A stretch of 64,000 nt of DNA. Origin: Colias croceus (Eukaryota; Arthropoda; Insecta; Lepidoptera; Pieridae). The stretch's first letter is position 1. Each line of letters begins with the position of its first letter. The notes beneath the pieces are model-generated. The model saw nothing but the letters and a program-made list of their open reading frames with translations. It ran no database searches and was not told the origin of the DNA. Both the position numbers and the translations under genes were made by a program. Of the stretch, positions 1 through 13,900 are shown piece after piece. The stretch covers positions 5,658,001 through 5,722,000 of the forward strand of contig NC_059561.1 of assembly GCF_905220415.1 (NCBI RefSeq), in the 5' to 3' direction.

Positions 1-2640
1 CTTGTTTATGTTTCATGTCATATAATTAATAATGTCTAATCTGCCTTCCAAAACCATAATACAAACTGCACTGCATACATTATTTTTTATTCAGTTGATA
101 ATATAAATTGTAATTTCAACTCAGCATTTTTAAGATAATGTAGTTTAAATTAATGTATTGAGAGAATGTATAAAAACTACCTTCTCTACCTATAAATGCA
201 TCAGTTTTTACTAAAAATTAATATTATATGCATCAAAATTAAAAAGCATTAATTCCCTACAGTCCAACGTTTTCCAAAGTATAAAAAACGCGGCTTCAAA
301 ACGCTGCATATTACTTGGCCTATAGTTGCATTTCACGCGTTTAAAAGCTCTAGTGCTTGTTAGGCCTTAAAAGGTTAACCGGTCTCTATCGTTCCAAATA
401 TTATATTCACTTTAGGAATTAGCATTGCATTAAATTGATAATTTGTATTTAAGATACAGTTTAGAAAGTTGAATTTGTAAATTATTGCTTTTAATTGTTT
501 ACCGAACATTTTTTTAGTCATCATTAATATGTACATAATTTCGAATGTAAGTATTTAATAAATTACTTCTTCAGTTTATACGTAGGTATTTTATTTAAAT
601 GTTTGTTAGGAAATAAAACTTAGTTTTTAATTCGTTTTTTCAATATAGAGAATTTAGAACAATAATTGTTAGTTGTTACATACCTATTTAAGTCTATTTA
701 TTAGAGACAAGTATGTGACTCTTATTGTCATCAGAAGATGAAGATGATTGTGATTGTTATTCTTTTACTTATTATATTAAACGTTTTACTTAGCTGTTAA
801 GTTGTTTTATTTACACAAAACATCCAAAATCCTCATATCATCCTTGTATACAATAACTAAGTTAAAAATAACTCCTCATATCGTCCATGTTACAAGTTTT
901 AAAATAACTCCTTCAGTAGTGTTTTTCATATTTCTTACACAAATAGGTATATCATTATAAATTTTCCCTTTTTCATTTAAAATACATAATATTATCATCC
1001 CAGTCAGATATTCACCACATAAATCAATCCACGTAGATGTTATCATACAGATTATAATCTAATTAACATAAATTAATTTCACTCTATCCATAACCAACTT
1101 TATTTAAAAGAAATATCGATTATCTATGATTTTAAAATCACGGGACTGGCATTCTAAATTAAAAAAATACATTTTCAATAAAAAAAAACGAAGAACGAGT
1201 CAAGTGGAACGCCAGAGACCACTACCCGCACGCATTCACGCACACATGCACATCAGCTGATTTACATTTTGTATTTATCCCTTTATACATTCAAGGAAAT
1301 ATTATCCCTATAGTTAAAGTAATAAAGTTGATTTTCAGTTAATATTAATTGTGCATTTTCTATGAGGAAATGTACATTTAATAAACGATTTTGATTCGTA
1401 TTCCGTTGATATAAGTTTTATATTAGCTTGCGTCAAACTAGAACAAGCAAATTTGAACATTAGATCTAAAGCGTTAAAGTCTGTTTTATCAGGGTATTAA
1501 AAACAAGGCTACTTATAGTAACAAAGGCATCTGCTTAGCATCGTTTGTGTGCGTGCATTTACCTGTGTGTTTATTTTTAAGCATAGTGTTTATTATAATA
1601 CCATTATTTTAACTATTATTTATTTCCTTAATATGTTTATCAAATTACTTCGTGTAAAATGATTTTAAGCCAAATTTATGATAGCAGTAGTAATTAGGTA
1701 TCTACATAGTACATACTACATACCTAGTTACTTCAACAATAAAAATAAATCTTTAAATTTTCTAAGTCATATTATGTACCTTTAACGACAAATGAAAATT
1801 ACCTTACATAATACATTATTTAGCTACGAACCGATTTACAGGGTCATATTAATTTATAGGTAGGTAATTAAATCTCAAAAAATACTACCTACTCATAATA
1901 ATTTTTGGCCTTTAGCACAGAATAGACCTATGCCTTTAGTAAATAACACCGTTTTGCTAAATCATGCTTGCAATGCTTAAAATTTAAAAACATTCAGTTA
2001 ATCGAGTTTTCTAGTAAGGAAGCACTACAAGTCTTTAATAACGGGTATCTTACTTTAATTATTCGTTATAAAATTATTTAGTGCATTAAAAATGTCTGAA
2101 GCCAAACAAAATAAACTGTAACTTGGAAATATCAGGCGCAAACTATGTCGGAACGCAGGCATGATTCACGTCTTAGTTTTTTTTTACTGTCAGCCGGAGG
2201 CAAGGCGCGCTTTTTGTGCCGTTTCCCGCCTACCTGGGTTGCCATATGGTTCAATGTGGTAGGTACAAAATAAACAAAACTTGTAACATGCATAAAATGT
2301 TATGCGCACTTGATTGGAAAAACATGCTTGTGAAGAAATAATGCATATAACAGAATACTTATTCCTAAATATTTTGCTTACACACAAAAATAAGTTAATA
2401 ATTGCAATAATAATGGAAATATAATATTATTTAGGTAATAGAAAGTAAAATTTTTAAAAAGCAATTGAGTAATTAATAGCAGCAGTTTAACAAAAATGTA
2501 GGAAATAGTATATTATTCAAATTTTATAAAAATGTTAAATATTTTCAAACTAAAATAATAATTTCAATTTTCAATAAGAAAAAAATACATTCTAACCTAG
2601 ACTTCGTTTTCGGGAATGTTAGTTAATAACAAATTTGTAC

Positions 2641-2790
2641 AGCGACATCTATCGACGAATAGAAAATAAAAGTTTACATTGTATAACAATAGATGGCGCT
2701 TATATAAAAACTTAGCGACATCTAGTGAGGAGTAGTAAAAATATTTTTAGTGCTATTGAGTTTTTCCTTTAATTTAATAGATGGCGCTGA
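2641..2790. repeat. Four copies of a GCGACATCTAT / ATAGATGGCGCT motif
   Basis: Within 150 bases the motif occurs four times in alternating orientation: GCGACATCTAT near 2642, ATAGATGGCGCT near 2689, GCGACATCTAG near 2715 and ATAGATGGCGCT near 2778. The arrangement looks like two nested inverted pairs and may mark the ends of a short transposable element. Confidence 0.4.
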
Positions 2791-3687
2791 AAACAAATTG
2801 TGTGACAAAGTGAATATTTACTTTTTAAAATCATTAATGCTGTAAAAAAAAACGATCTATGAGACAAATGGTAAATTCTTCATTAATTGATAAACACTTA
2901 GTAGCATTCATTTCTGAATTTTTAAAAGGGATATTATCCGAAACGAAAAGATTTTTTTATCATGTTACGACTGCTCTTAAAAATATGAAAGCTTTCAGAT
3001 CTAATTATCTTTATTATTTTCTTGTTTTTTTTATACAGACTAGTCGTATCGAGCATTGTTTTATTTGCTAACTCAAGCTAATACTTAACTTGCGCGCTGG
3101 ACCTCCCTAATAGAACAGGGACGAATTGAACATTATAAAATTTTTCATATAAACCCTTTTGTAACGAGAATTTCCAAGTGGGAATGTGTATGTCATATTT
3201 TCATTTTATTAACACACAGTTAGTCAAAAACCAGCTAATTAGGAAATACGATCGAATTTTCACATTTAATAGGAAAGTGTTACTGGGCAATGTTATTTGG
3301 AATATAAAATATTTTTACAAAAGCGAGTAAGATAGGAAGTTAGAAATAAATAATTCGTCGTTACTTCGTCTTTTTTATAAGGACAAGTAGGTAATTATTA
3401 TTATTATTTATTAATAGACGAAAATAAAAGCTATGCAATAGCTTAAAAATAAAAGCGATAAAGGTCGTAACTCGTAGGAATCGGATTGTAGAGCCGAACT
3501 AGTCTTAACTCTTAAGTTGGTTTAGAATGTGGTACCTAAGTTTTTACTACAACTAACTACTTATATTATAATAAATAAAACAAGTGAACGGTTTTAATCA
3601 TGTTTTGAGATGTAGCTAAGTAGTATTGTACCTAAGTACGTAATATTCTGAAGATGAATTTACAGAAAATGATAAGTTTATTCTTTA

Positions 3688-3912
3688 CTAGCTGTTGCCC
3701 GCAGCTCCGCCTGCGTGGAAAAGATAAATAAACATGATACAAATTTTCATCCTCTATTTTATCCCCTTGGGGGTAGAATTGATCAAAATCCTTTCTTAGG
3801 GGACGCCTCCGTCCTAACATCTACCTGCATGCCAAATTTCAGCCCGATACGTCCAGTGGTTTGGGCTGTGCGTTGATAGATCACTATATCAGTCACCTTT
3901 GAGTTTTATATG
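3688..3912 (+). repeat. Interspersed short repeat, CTAGCTGTTGCCCGCAGC family
   Basis: It begins CTAGCTGTTGCCCGCAGCTC and runs through a TGCCAAATTTCAGCCCGAT core to an AAAACTC-type tail seen in reverse in its sister copy. That sister copy lies inverted at 45860-46103, inside the zinc-finger gene intron. This supports a mobile short element; no coding capacity is seen. Confidence 0.7.
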
Positions 3913-4181
3913 TAAAGATTTTTATAACTTTTTTGAAAATTACTCTTCTAATCCGTATCTGTCTATCGACAAGCATTGTTTTGAATCAAAATGAACACGA
4001 ACACTGCACAGTATTTACTGAAGGCTTAAGCCATGTAACATTTTTGATTACAATAATACATATAACATACTAATCGAGAGATTATTAAGAATGTGTGTAT
4101 AATTTAATGTTTATTAGCTGCTGAGTGAGCACGCTTCGCATCTGATGTTGACTTTCATGATTTTTCAATATTTTAAAAGTA

Positions 4182-4390
4182 TGACGCCCGCGGCTTCGTT
4201 CGCGTTTTCAAAGGAAACCCGCATAGTTCCCGTTCCCGTGGGATTTCCGGGATAAAACCTATCCTATGTGTTAATCCAAGTTATCCTCAATATGTGTGCT
4301 AAATTTGATTGTAATCGGTTTAGTAGTATTTGCGTGAAAGAGTAACAAACACACGCACACACACACATCCTCACAAACTTCCGCATTTAT
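4182..4390 (+). repeat. Interspersed short repeat, CCCGCGGCTTCG family
   Basis: The head reads CGCCCGCGGCTTCGTTCGCG, followed by ACCCGCATAGTTCCCGTTCC and GGGATTTCCGGGATAAAACC, which recur in at least seven other copies in the window. A CA-rich microsatellite lies in its 3' part. Confidence 0.75.
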
Positions 4391-4592
4391 TTAATTTATT
4401 TATTTCATAACAAGTAATTGACAGGTTTTACCCCAAAGCACTGTTTAGTTTTATACAAGATAAGGTTAAAAATCGAATACAAATTTCATTAAATTACCTA
4501 CTTAAGAATCTAAAAACATTTGTTTTATACGCATTTAACGAAGTATTAAATAAATCTGTCTCCGGTAGCAGAGCGAGTAATAATATTATAAT

Positions 4593-5058
4593 ACTAGCTT
4601 CCGCCCGCGACTCCGTCCGCGCGGATGTCGGTCTTCGCGTGGATGGTTATTTCTCCATTTTGAGTACCTCTGTCAATAACATCTTATAAATATCTATTGG
4701 ACCCAATTCCCAAATACGGCTAGCCCTATAATAATACGCAACGTGTGTTCGCGGTTCTACGGAACAACGTCTATGGATAAAACTGAAAAATTAAGATTAA
4801 TTTTTTTCTACGTATTTTTCCAGGATAAAAAGTATCCTATTTTACGCCCAGGATAATAAGGTATAATTATACCAAGTTTCATCGAAATCGAACCGCTAGT
4901 TTTCACGTGATGCCTTCACATACAGACAGACAGACAAAAATTTTTTTAATCACATATTTGGGTTTGGTATCGATCCAGTAACACCCCCTGCTATTTATTT
5001 TTTCAATATTTTCAATGTACAGAATTGACCCTTCTACAGATTTATTATATGTATAGAT
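4593..5058 (+). repeat. Interspersed repeat, GACTCCGTCCGCGCGGA family, longest copy
   Basis: It starts CTAGCTTCCGCCCGCGACTC and ends ACAGATTTATTATATGTATA. Shared internal blocks include CCAGGATAATAAGGTATAAT, an ACAGACAGACAGAC tract and TAACACCCCCTGCTATTTAT. Shorter copies lie at 22057-22373 (+) and 44031-44334 (-). This copy has about 150 extra bases after the head, so it is closest to full length. Confidence 0.8.
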
Positions 5059-5234
5059 TTATAGTAGGATTAAATAACATCTTTACACAATAATTCTTAT
5101 AACTTAGACAAAAATTGTCTGTCTGTTTGTGTATGAAATAGATTGTAGTAACAGTCTTCGAAAGTCGTACGAATTTAATTAAATATAAAGGATAAATCTC
5201 AGTAGGGAAATATAAAATTCTCGTATCACATTTG

Positions 5235-5420
5235 GAGGAGCATGTTACTAATGCTCCTCCAAAACGGCTGGACCGATTCTACTGAAAATGTGTGCTGGGT
5301 AGATCTAGATGTCTAGATGAATCGGCTAACATCTATTTTTCATACCCTTAAGGGCAAGCTCCCTAAATTGTATGTGAATTTGCATTAATATTCTGAAACA
5401 GTCACACATACAATCAAAAT
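5235..5420. repeat. Repeat with a GGAGGAGCAT hairpin and ACGGCTGGACCGATT motif
   Basis: GGAGGAGCAT and ATGCTCCTCC form a 10-bp hairpin with a 7-base loop. It is followed by AAAACGGCTGGACCGATTCT, a phrase of the kind found in lepidopteran interspersed repeats. Boundaries are uncertain. Confidence 0.45.
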
Positions 5421-8372
5421 GGAAATTTAGTATATGATTTATTGGGTCTTTTTCTTTCGATGGACAAGACAGAAACGTAATTGTAACATTTTCGCTCGAT
5501 TCATTTTTTATTCAAAAATGATGCCTTTTTTAAGGATTATTACATTTTTTTAAAGATTTACTTGGACTTTATGTCTAAAATAAATGTTAACAGTAAGAAA
5601 ATAGAGTTTACTATCGACTGCCAAGATATTTTTTCTCTAGATCAATTATTACTTTAGTTATAAACGAAATAAGAATTGAGACTTACTTTTCGAACTCGAA
5701 CGCGATTAAAGAGCGCACGCGATATTCAACTTTATTGCGGCTGTATTAGCGTCTAGTACCGTAACCGGTCTCTCAGTGCCAGAAATGAAAAAGGGAGCCT
5801 CCTCTTAAGTGCTAAGGCGTTTGCTGGGACAGCTAGTAACGGGCACGGGTCACGGGTAAGCTTTATATACGGAATATTATAAAACTGAAAGCATTTTCCT
5901 TATTAGGAAGATGATTTTATTACTACCTAATATTGTAGGTCTTCATTGCAGCCCTCTTTTATTAAAAATCGCATCAGAGTAAGAATGCACTTAAAATTTG
6001 CAGCTTACATTACCGCCCAACACAATATAGAGCAATATTTGGAGCTGATTCTTTAAAGTTTAAAGTTATTGCTTAACAAATAACAACTCTTGTCCAGTTC
6101 TTTAGTATCATTAATAACATTATGTAGGAAAACTTTAAAAATATGTTAAATTGTCATGATTTGCAAATATCAAAACTTCTTTAGGCCTCACCTCTGAAGA
6201 TATTGCTCTACCTTAATTTATATGCAGCAAACTACATAGTTAAATCTGCCAATTCATTAATTGCATAGGCTCTCTATTAACTACCTGAATAATATCCAGC
6301 CTGATCGTTTGTCCAATTTAAAAACGCATCGTTAAAGAGAAATAAATTAAACATGAGACTATTATCGAATCGGCAAATTTAACCAATTGGCTACGACATA
6401 GATATAGTATAAAATATCGATTCAAAAGCGCTTATAAAGAAGTCTAGATAAATAAATATATATAAATATCAGTATTTACTCTACATATTATGTTAAAATC
6501 GAAAATATAACCGCGTACTAAAGCGTATCCAACTTACTCCAATAAACAATAATTAGCATTATAAATAAGTTTTCAGAGCAACAAAACAAGTTGAATTTAT
6601 AACAAAACAAAGTAGGAATTCAAGAATCAAGTTTTGATTCAGTCTGTACGCGACCTTGACGGGGGACGAACGACTTACCAGTTTAATAAATAACGGGATT
6701 TAGTTTCGTGATTTGTGAAAACTAATGTTGTGTATGTGCATGTGATTTATCAGTGTAGTATTGCAATTTTTTTATAGGTATTTTCTATATAAAATGTTAA
6801 ATGTATTGAGATTCGATTGCTCTTATATATTAGAACAATGATAGACACCTTCGATACATGGCGAATTTTAATAAATCGCAATACAGTTAATCTTGCCTTG
6901 ATAATAATTATAATATGTGAAATTTAAACACAATTATTAAAACAAAAAGCTCAAAAGCAAAGCTCTTGTTTATTGTATCGCTTTTTTTTCAAAGAATTAA
7001 CAAACATCCTATAATATTTACCTATGTTACATACTTACCTATACATAAATGAATAATTTAAACAAATTAAAATGAAAAATATTTATGCAAAATCCCTGCC
7101 ACAACTAATGACTGTAGAGCATATATAAAACTATTTAAAACTTTTAATACTAAGCACTCTTTAATAAAATAGTAATACTTGTATACGTAGTATATTATTA
7201 TTAGTCTGTGGTAATACCTATACTCTCACGCACTGAAAATTTACTGTAAATTATGTCTACAAAATTCTTCATGATATATTCAATAAAACGTATAAACATG
7301 AAATACATAGGTACTAAAAGCTCATATTTTATTAAAAGTAGAGTCAATCGGATTCGCATATACAATATTTATTATCAAAAATACTAAACTAATTAATAAA
7401 AAACATAACATAGAGTCGTCGAAAGAGTTCGATTAATTCATAGATTTATGATATATTGAAATATTATAGATATCAGAAAGTATACTCCACTTTTACCCAC
7501 GACTTCATTCGCGTGAAAATTAAAAGAAATTCCCTTAGGTATGACATGTTTCACCGCTGTAAAAAGCCTGTAATTGTTCTCAGCTGTTTTCAAAGTACTA
7601 ATATTTTATAAGAAAATACAGTAAAGTAATGTATTATAATATCCCACATATAGTTTCAGCTCAACTTCTAGAAATTAATTATGTCTGTATCCAATACAAT
7701 ATATTAGGTACATATACATAACTGGAGGCTGTATCTCGCAATCTTATTAGATTATCAATATATATAGAATAATCAATGTTTTCTTTCCTTTTATCTTTAT
7801 TGTTTTTATATCTCACAAAAGTTTGCAATACAGAATTACAGAAACATCTAATAAATGTATGAATCTAGGATAACAGCCAAACGATTCAGACCAAACTTTA
7901 GGAATCGTGAAAGAAATTAAAAAATAAAAATAACATAGAACCAAAGTCTAGCTCAACTTTACCACGAATAGCTTGTTATAAAGGCATAAAAGAAATCGTA
8001 AATTTTATGGAATATAACTTCGTTTTAAAACTTGATAACAGATCGTCGCCCTTTCCGACTAGAATTTACTGCGGTTATAATCATTTTTGATTTTAATTAA
8101 AAACCTTAATAAATTATCATAAAACTCATTTTTACTAATTTATTTGATACTTCATTACATTAATCTTAATATTACCTAATATGAGAAAATTTGTAATATG
8201 TATATTATTTTAAAATGTATTTTGTCCCCCGATTTCCTCCCTTTGACTTAGGTTTTCATGACATCGTTTCATACATTCCTTACTCATGACCTGTTTTCCA
8301 TGCATTATAATATACTTATAATAAAATTTTAATAATACAAAATAGAAACGTGAAAAGTGATTTATAATTCAA

Positions 8373-8530
8373 CTAGCTTACCGCCCGCGGCTTCGCCCGC
8401 TTTCTCTGGAACGTATCCTATCTCTCAAGTTGGATCAAACTGCACATGGTGTGCGAATTTTATTTTAATCAGTTAAGTGGTTTAGGAGTCCATTGAGGAC
8501 AAACATTGTGACACGAGATTTATATATATT
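8373..8530 (+). repeat. Interspersed short repeat, truncated CCCGCGGCTTCG family
   Basis: The head CTAGCTTACCGCCCGCGGCT is followed directly by a tail ending CCATTGAGGACAAACATTGT and ACACGAGATTTATATATA. The same tail occurs inverted at 21755-21800, attached to a fuller head. The middle GGGATTTCCGGGATAAAACC block is missing here. Confidence 0.65.
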
Positions 8531-10591
8531 AAGAAGATAATTTTAAATGGTTATGTTGCAAATGAGGAAGTTAACAATGCCTAAGTAACTTGGCCCGGCT
8601 TCGCCCGTTACGTTTATTCTATGCAAAAATAGCATTTACCCTGCTCTTTATTAGTAATAGAGTTTTTTTTTAATCAAATTCATAATTTCACTTACAATCA
8701 TTGCTAACAATCTTTCTTGAAATCTATGTATTTCATTCGACTCTATAATTTTGTTAGTTTTTAGTTCCTTATTTTCTTTCCGAACACCATTTTTATAAAA
8801 ACTACGGCCCCGTAAATTCAAATTAGTGCATAACAAAGAGAAATCGAGATTAATGCGTAACATAAAAGAATCGACAAAGGGCCCGATTATAATAGCTCAG
8901 AGAGCGACGTCGTGGCGACTGAGTATTTAGTTCTCACGATATTTTCAGTTTTCATAATATTTTGTATAGTTTATAATCATTTTATTTTAACTCTTTAAAT
9001 AAATAATTGGACTATTTTAATATAAGATACATTATAGCAGTTTTTGTTGCCCTAAAAATACGAAAATTTCCCTAAATTACGTCCTGTGAATGTTACTTAG
9101 ATTCACGCAAGCTTTTATTAGCTTCACATGTAGGTTTGTAATTTGTATGGGTATAACCGACGTGGTTGTAACTGACTCCTTTAGACTCGATTTGATACCT
9201 ACAAAGTGTATCAACATCGTGTCACATTTTGTCTGTTTTAAGCGGACAGATGTATTTTTATACACTTATCAAAGATCGGTGACATTTCAATAATTTAATT
9301 ATACATAAAAACAACTGACATCCGTAAAAATTGAATTTTTTGTTTAACTTTCTTAAAATTATCATATATATACATTTTTAGAACGAAGAACAATTAATTA
9401 ACCAACGATACGATTACAGTCGTGTCGCAGTCGGATCTTATGAAGTCAACATCGTCTTAGCTCCCATGTCACAATTAGTTACGCCATTGCTTTCTATTGT
9501 AAATTAAAATTATAAGGGACGCTTGACTTGGTCCATCTTGGAGACTTTTATTAAATCCGATATCTATAGAATTTATGAATAAAATTGATTTAAATATTTT
9601 TAATTTTACTCTACTTTCTATTTAATTTATTCTAGATAATATGCCTTGATGCTGAATTATTTATTTACCTATACCTATTGAATTAGGGAGTTATGCTCAC
9701 ACTGTCAAAATTCCATCAGATTACTCATTACTTAGAGCAATTTAATCTATTCACAATACGTAATATACGTAAATAGGATACATAAAACAGTTACATTATA
9801 CATATGAAATTTAAGATTTTCCTAATTAATAAATCTGTTAATTATTATATAATAAATATTAATAACATCTAAGTTAATAACTTTATTAAGCCGGGTCAAT
9901 AACCTTTATGCCATTTGACATTTAACAGAACTAATGAGGTTTTAATGGGATAATCCAATCTTTTAAACATCAACTTATTTTAAGGCAATTATAAAAATTC
10001 CTTTGAAATAAACGTATTAAACGTGTCATATTACGTTATTATAAGATTTTATTATGTCTGTGGCGTAATCTCGGGAATAACAATATTTTTTGTTTATAGT
10101 TTCGTATATAAGCTAATGATTCTAAGTGTACAATTACAAAAAATATATGAATATAATAAAAAAAAAGTTACTTTTGCCTTAAAGACGTGAATTATTAGGG
10201 ATATCAATAATATGAGTCTATAGCCTACACAATATTTTTATTAAATTACTAGTAATCCATTGAATATTGTAATATTTTCAATATTTTTTATTAAAATACA
10301 TGTAGGTAATTAAAGATGAGATCGCGTCAGAAATAATTAACTTAGACCGGTAATAACAGCCCTCTATAATTACTATCTCTACCTTATAATTTAGAAGAAA
10401 ATAATTATGAACCTTCTAGTTATTATGAACTTAAAATAAAATTTGTTTATACTGACGAGCTGTTTCTTCGCTTTTACGTTGAAAATATCTTTAATTTTAA
10501 TACTCAAAATATTAAAGAACGAATTGTTAAAGATTGTATAGATTTGATTGTAATTAATTAATAGGCAAATTTTAATTTATATAGAGTTTGA

Positions 10592-10620
10592 GCGTGATTA
10601 AACAGAAATTTTAATCACGC
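10592..10620. other. 11-bp perfect hairpin upstream of Wnt5
   Basis: GCGTGATTAAA and TTTAATCACGC are perfect complements separated by seven bases. It lies about 210 bases before the Wnt5 start codon, in the promoter or leader region. Function unknown; it may be chance in AT-rich DNA. Confidence 0.3.
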
Positions 10621-10827
10621 ATATTACAATAAGAGCATTCGAAATCTAATTGAAAAAAGTATTAAAGTGAAAAATAACACACAAGATGGAGAATAAACAT
10701 AATTTAAAACGCAAGAACTTAATATACATAATTCAAAATAACAATAAAATGTTGACATTCGTTCCAAAAAATGTATAGAACGTTCCAGAATGGAATGGAA
10801 CATGACGTTATTCGTTAATTAAACAAG

Positions 10828-10931
10828 ATGGCGGCAGTGTACCAATATTTGGTGTTGCTATCACTAATTTGGATTTTGGGCGCGAACGGTGTGAGGAAAA
10901 AACGGGAACCATGGACCAATGGAAGCTGGTT
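10828..10931 (+). CDS. Wnt5: Wnt5 exon 1: signal peptide
   Basis: Encodes residues 1-34 plus two bases of codon 35. The hydrophobic stretch YLVLLSLIWILGANG is a signal peptide, followed by RKKR (residues 23-26) and NGS. The donor is GTAAGT. The start follows ACAAG, and no earlier in-frame ATG is evident. Joining to exon 2 gives NGSWFNMGL, which resembles the segment after the signal peptide in vertebrate Wnt5 proteins. Confidence 0.85.
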
Positions 10932-13900
10932 GTAAGTATTTTTTTATAGTAAAATAAGACACCCTACTCCTCTCCTTTACTTGATTTATTTCCGTGCAAC
11001 CGGTTGTCTGGAAGAAATGGCTATTTAGTGATATGACCGCCGTTTGCTACAATGTATCCTAGGTTGAGTCTCTGTTTGTAAGTTATCTAGAACAAATAAA
11101 GCATAAAATAAAAAACACACAGAATCATTTTCCAATTCCAAAAATGTCCCAGAAGGCTTTGTTTCCTTATAATATTATGTTACCAAGCTGTCACCCATCC
11201 ATACAATGTCTGCGCGTTACGTAGCTTACCTTTCTCAAAGATCATTTACTGCAGAGAGCAATAACTTACAGCTTCATGCACTGAAATACCAATAATCGGC
11301 GATCTTTTCAGTAAAACTACGATAACTTACTTTCGTCCGTAACTTATATAAGGTAAAATAATATAAGTACTGCTTGAAATAAAATAAGGGCCATATGCGT
11401 TAGCATTTAAACAATAGCTGAATTATTTACATTTCACCAAAATGAAAAATCATGTAGATTCTCCAATAAATAAATAAATAAATGCTTTCACTGCTGAACT
11501 CAATCCTCAATTCTGCACCAGTCTATGATGGGAATGATTGGTGAAGAATGTAAGAGGTACCTAGAACTAAGGACATAGTGATAAGTTTAGAATTAAGTTT
11601 AATATATATGTATGGTTTGGCGTATGCCGTAAATAAATAAATAAATAAATAAAAGCATGATTTTTATAAAGATGTTTAATATTCATAAATGTTTAACCTC
11701 AACATAATGTATAACGTGAAATTTAAAAAGTTATTCGCCCTTATTTTGCTTTGAGTGGGTGATCTTCTGCATCTTCAAGATTTTCTTTAGATGACTTTGG
11801 TATTTCTACAACTGTACCTACAACAAATCCTACATACAGTAAAATAATATTCAATTCGTTTGACCAATTCTACCCAAATTTTGACGTGAATAAATTCTCA
11901 AAAGGTTTTTTAAACGTGTGATCCATCATACTCATAGGCACCAACTAAAAGCTATTGCATAGGTAGTTTCTATCGCGGGCCTTGAGCGTTGGGACAGAAT
12001 CGAGAAATTCCGTAACGAAAAGACCTCACGCTCCCCACTCCGACGGGCGGAGGTGTGGCTTGAAGGCATAGCATGTATGCGTCGTTTTTTTAGTTTTTAC
12101 ATACAAGAAAATTTTTCAGAGTATAAACTTATATGTATAGTGTAATAGTTTATAGTATAATAAACAGTTATTTCGCTGTCTAGACGCATCAGGTGGCGTT
12201 GAATCAACTATTAGAATTGTGTGCAGCCACAGATAATATAAACTACCTATAGTATAAGCTCCACAGAGACTTAACGATGCATGTGGTCAGAATAATGTAT
12301 GAATACTTTTACTTTAATACATAAACATTTTTAAATGCCGTGGGTGTTAACATCAGTTTTGTTGCATTTAATATATTATGCTTATCTAATAACACTCTAT
12401 AAAATTTTCTAACCTTTTTTCTAAGCCTTTTTTATGAACAATAGTAATTATAAGCTATAATTTAGTTCACTATTAGTCAATTTATCTATTTTTGTATCGT
12501 TTTTGTTTATTAATACAGTCATGGGAACTGGGAAGGATTCAGCTGGTGTCAAATATAACCAGGATAGAAAAAAGGCATCACTTACGAAAAACAATGATAA
12601 CTAATGATAACTTAAAACACTTTCGAATATTTTTTAATCCTTAAGGTGCTTTTACACCAATAATGTGCGAGAATGTGTTTGTAAAGAACCAATCATATCG
12701 CTTCATTCGGTTTAACGCTTGAAGCGTTTAGCGTTTGAAGCGATACTATTGGTTATTTACAAACACATCCCATGCTACGCATCCTCAACCTTAAGTTGGT
12801 ACGTAGGTATTACATCTTTATTAGTACTGGCACAATGATTAAAAAATAAACAATTGAAAATAGAACTATTTGTTTCTTTTTATTACTTAGCACAGGTCTT
12901 GATAATTTGAGTGCGTTATCAAATTAGCATCTGTCTTCTTGACTCCATACAGCCAGAACTGGTAGGAGAGGCGAGATGTGGAGTTTAGGAGGAACGTCAG
13001 CAATATGTTGTCCTGAAATAGATTTTATTTTGTACGAGTTAAGATTCGACAAACTCTTCTAACTACTGAATATTTTTTATCATTCTGCATTGTAATAGGA
13101 TGTGCTAGCTCACATAGATACGTGTAGACTATAGCACTGAAAATTTTATCATTATAATTATTGAAGACAGATTGAATACATAGACATAAAACAGTTTTAA
13201 ATCCTTTAAATAAATAAATCTTAATTTCTAATATAATATAAATGATTAATTATCTAAGACAATAATAGAAAAAATAGAGCATATTCAGAGTATTTAACTC
13301 TTAACTCTTTTACTTTGAGTGTAAACACTTTCGAGTTTCGACGTCCTTCTCAACAATTAAACAAGGATATAGCTGATTTTACCTCCATTATGCCACCAGA
13401 TTTAATATGGCCGCCATTGTCAAATCCGTCCATGTATAATATAACTGTGACTCCAGTAATTACGTGTTCCGGGACTTCTTGCTCCTGCAGAAATTTCTAT
13501 ACTTATTATATAAATAGAATAGTAAAACACGAAAACAATTCGTAGTTAGGTACGTTACTTAAAATGGACATAACTTAATAAAATAAATAAATAAATAAAT
13601 AAAATAGTAGTTGTAGTTAATTACCTACATGGTGTTAAATTCAAATAATATATCGCTTGGAAACCGCGGATGCTTTTCATTTTTTTTTAATGTGGCAAAT
13701 CACTCTATATAGGTAGAGCGTTGTCACTTTCGTTAGAACAAGGAAGGGTACATAGACTTTTTTATATCTTAAATGATTATAATAATATCTATACACACTG
13801 CAAAATTGCTAGAACAATTATTATTATTTTTTTTATTCTTTATTTTCCAAGGGACTTTGTCGCTTAGCGACCACGTCGTCCCGTATATTCCAATTACAAT

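Larger units (their letters stand above)
1..10827. other. Intergenic DNA upstream of Wnt5
   Basis: I see no supportable gene in this AT-rich stretch. The open frames longer than 60 codons have no family resemblance, overlap on opposite strands or lack an ATG. It holds several interspersed repeats (listed separately), small hairpins and microsatellites such as the CA-rich tract near 4348-4368. The last few hundred bases must contain the Wnt5 promoter and 5' untranslated leader, but no convincing TATA box is visible next to the Wnt5 start. Confidence 0.6.

Noticed and set aside
8651..9293. Short ORFs of 62-70 codons on both strands
   Set aside because: They lie in AT-rich DNA, overlap on opposite strands in part, and show no domain, signal peptide or paralogue.
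13315..13545. 76-codon plus-strand ORF
   Set aside because: It lacks an ATG start and is antisense to exon 3 of the four-exon MBF2-like gene.
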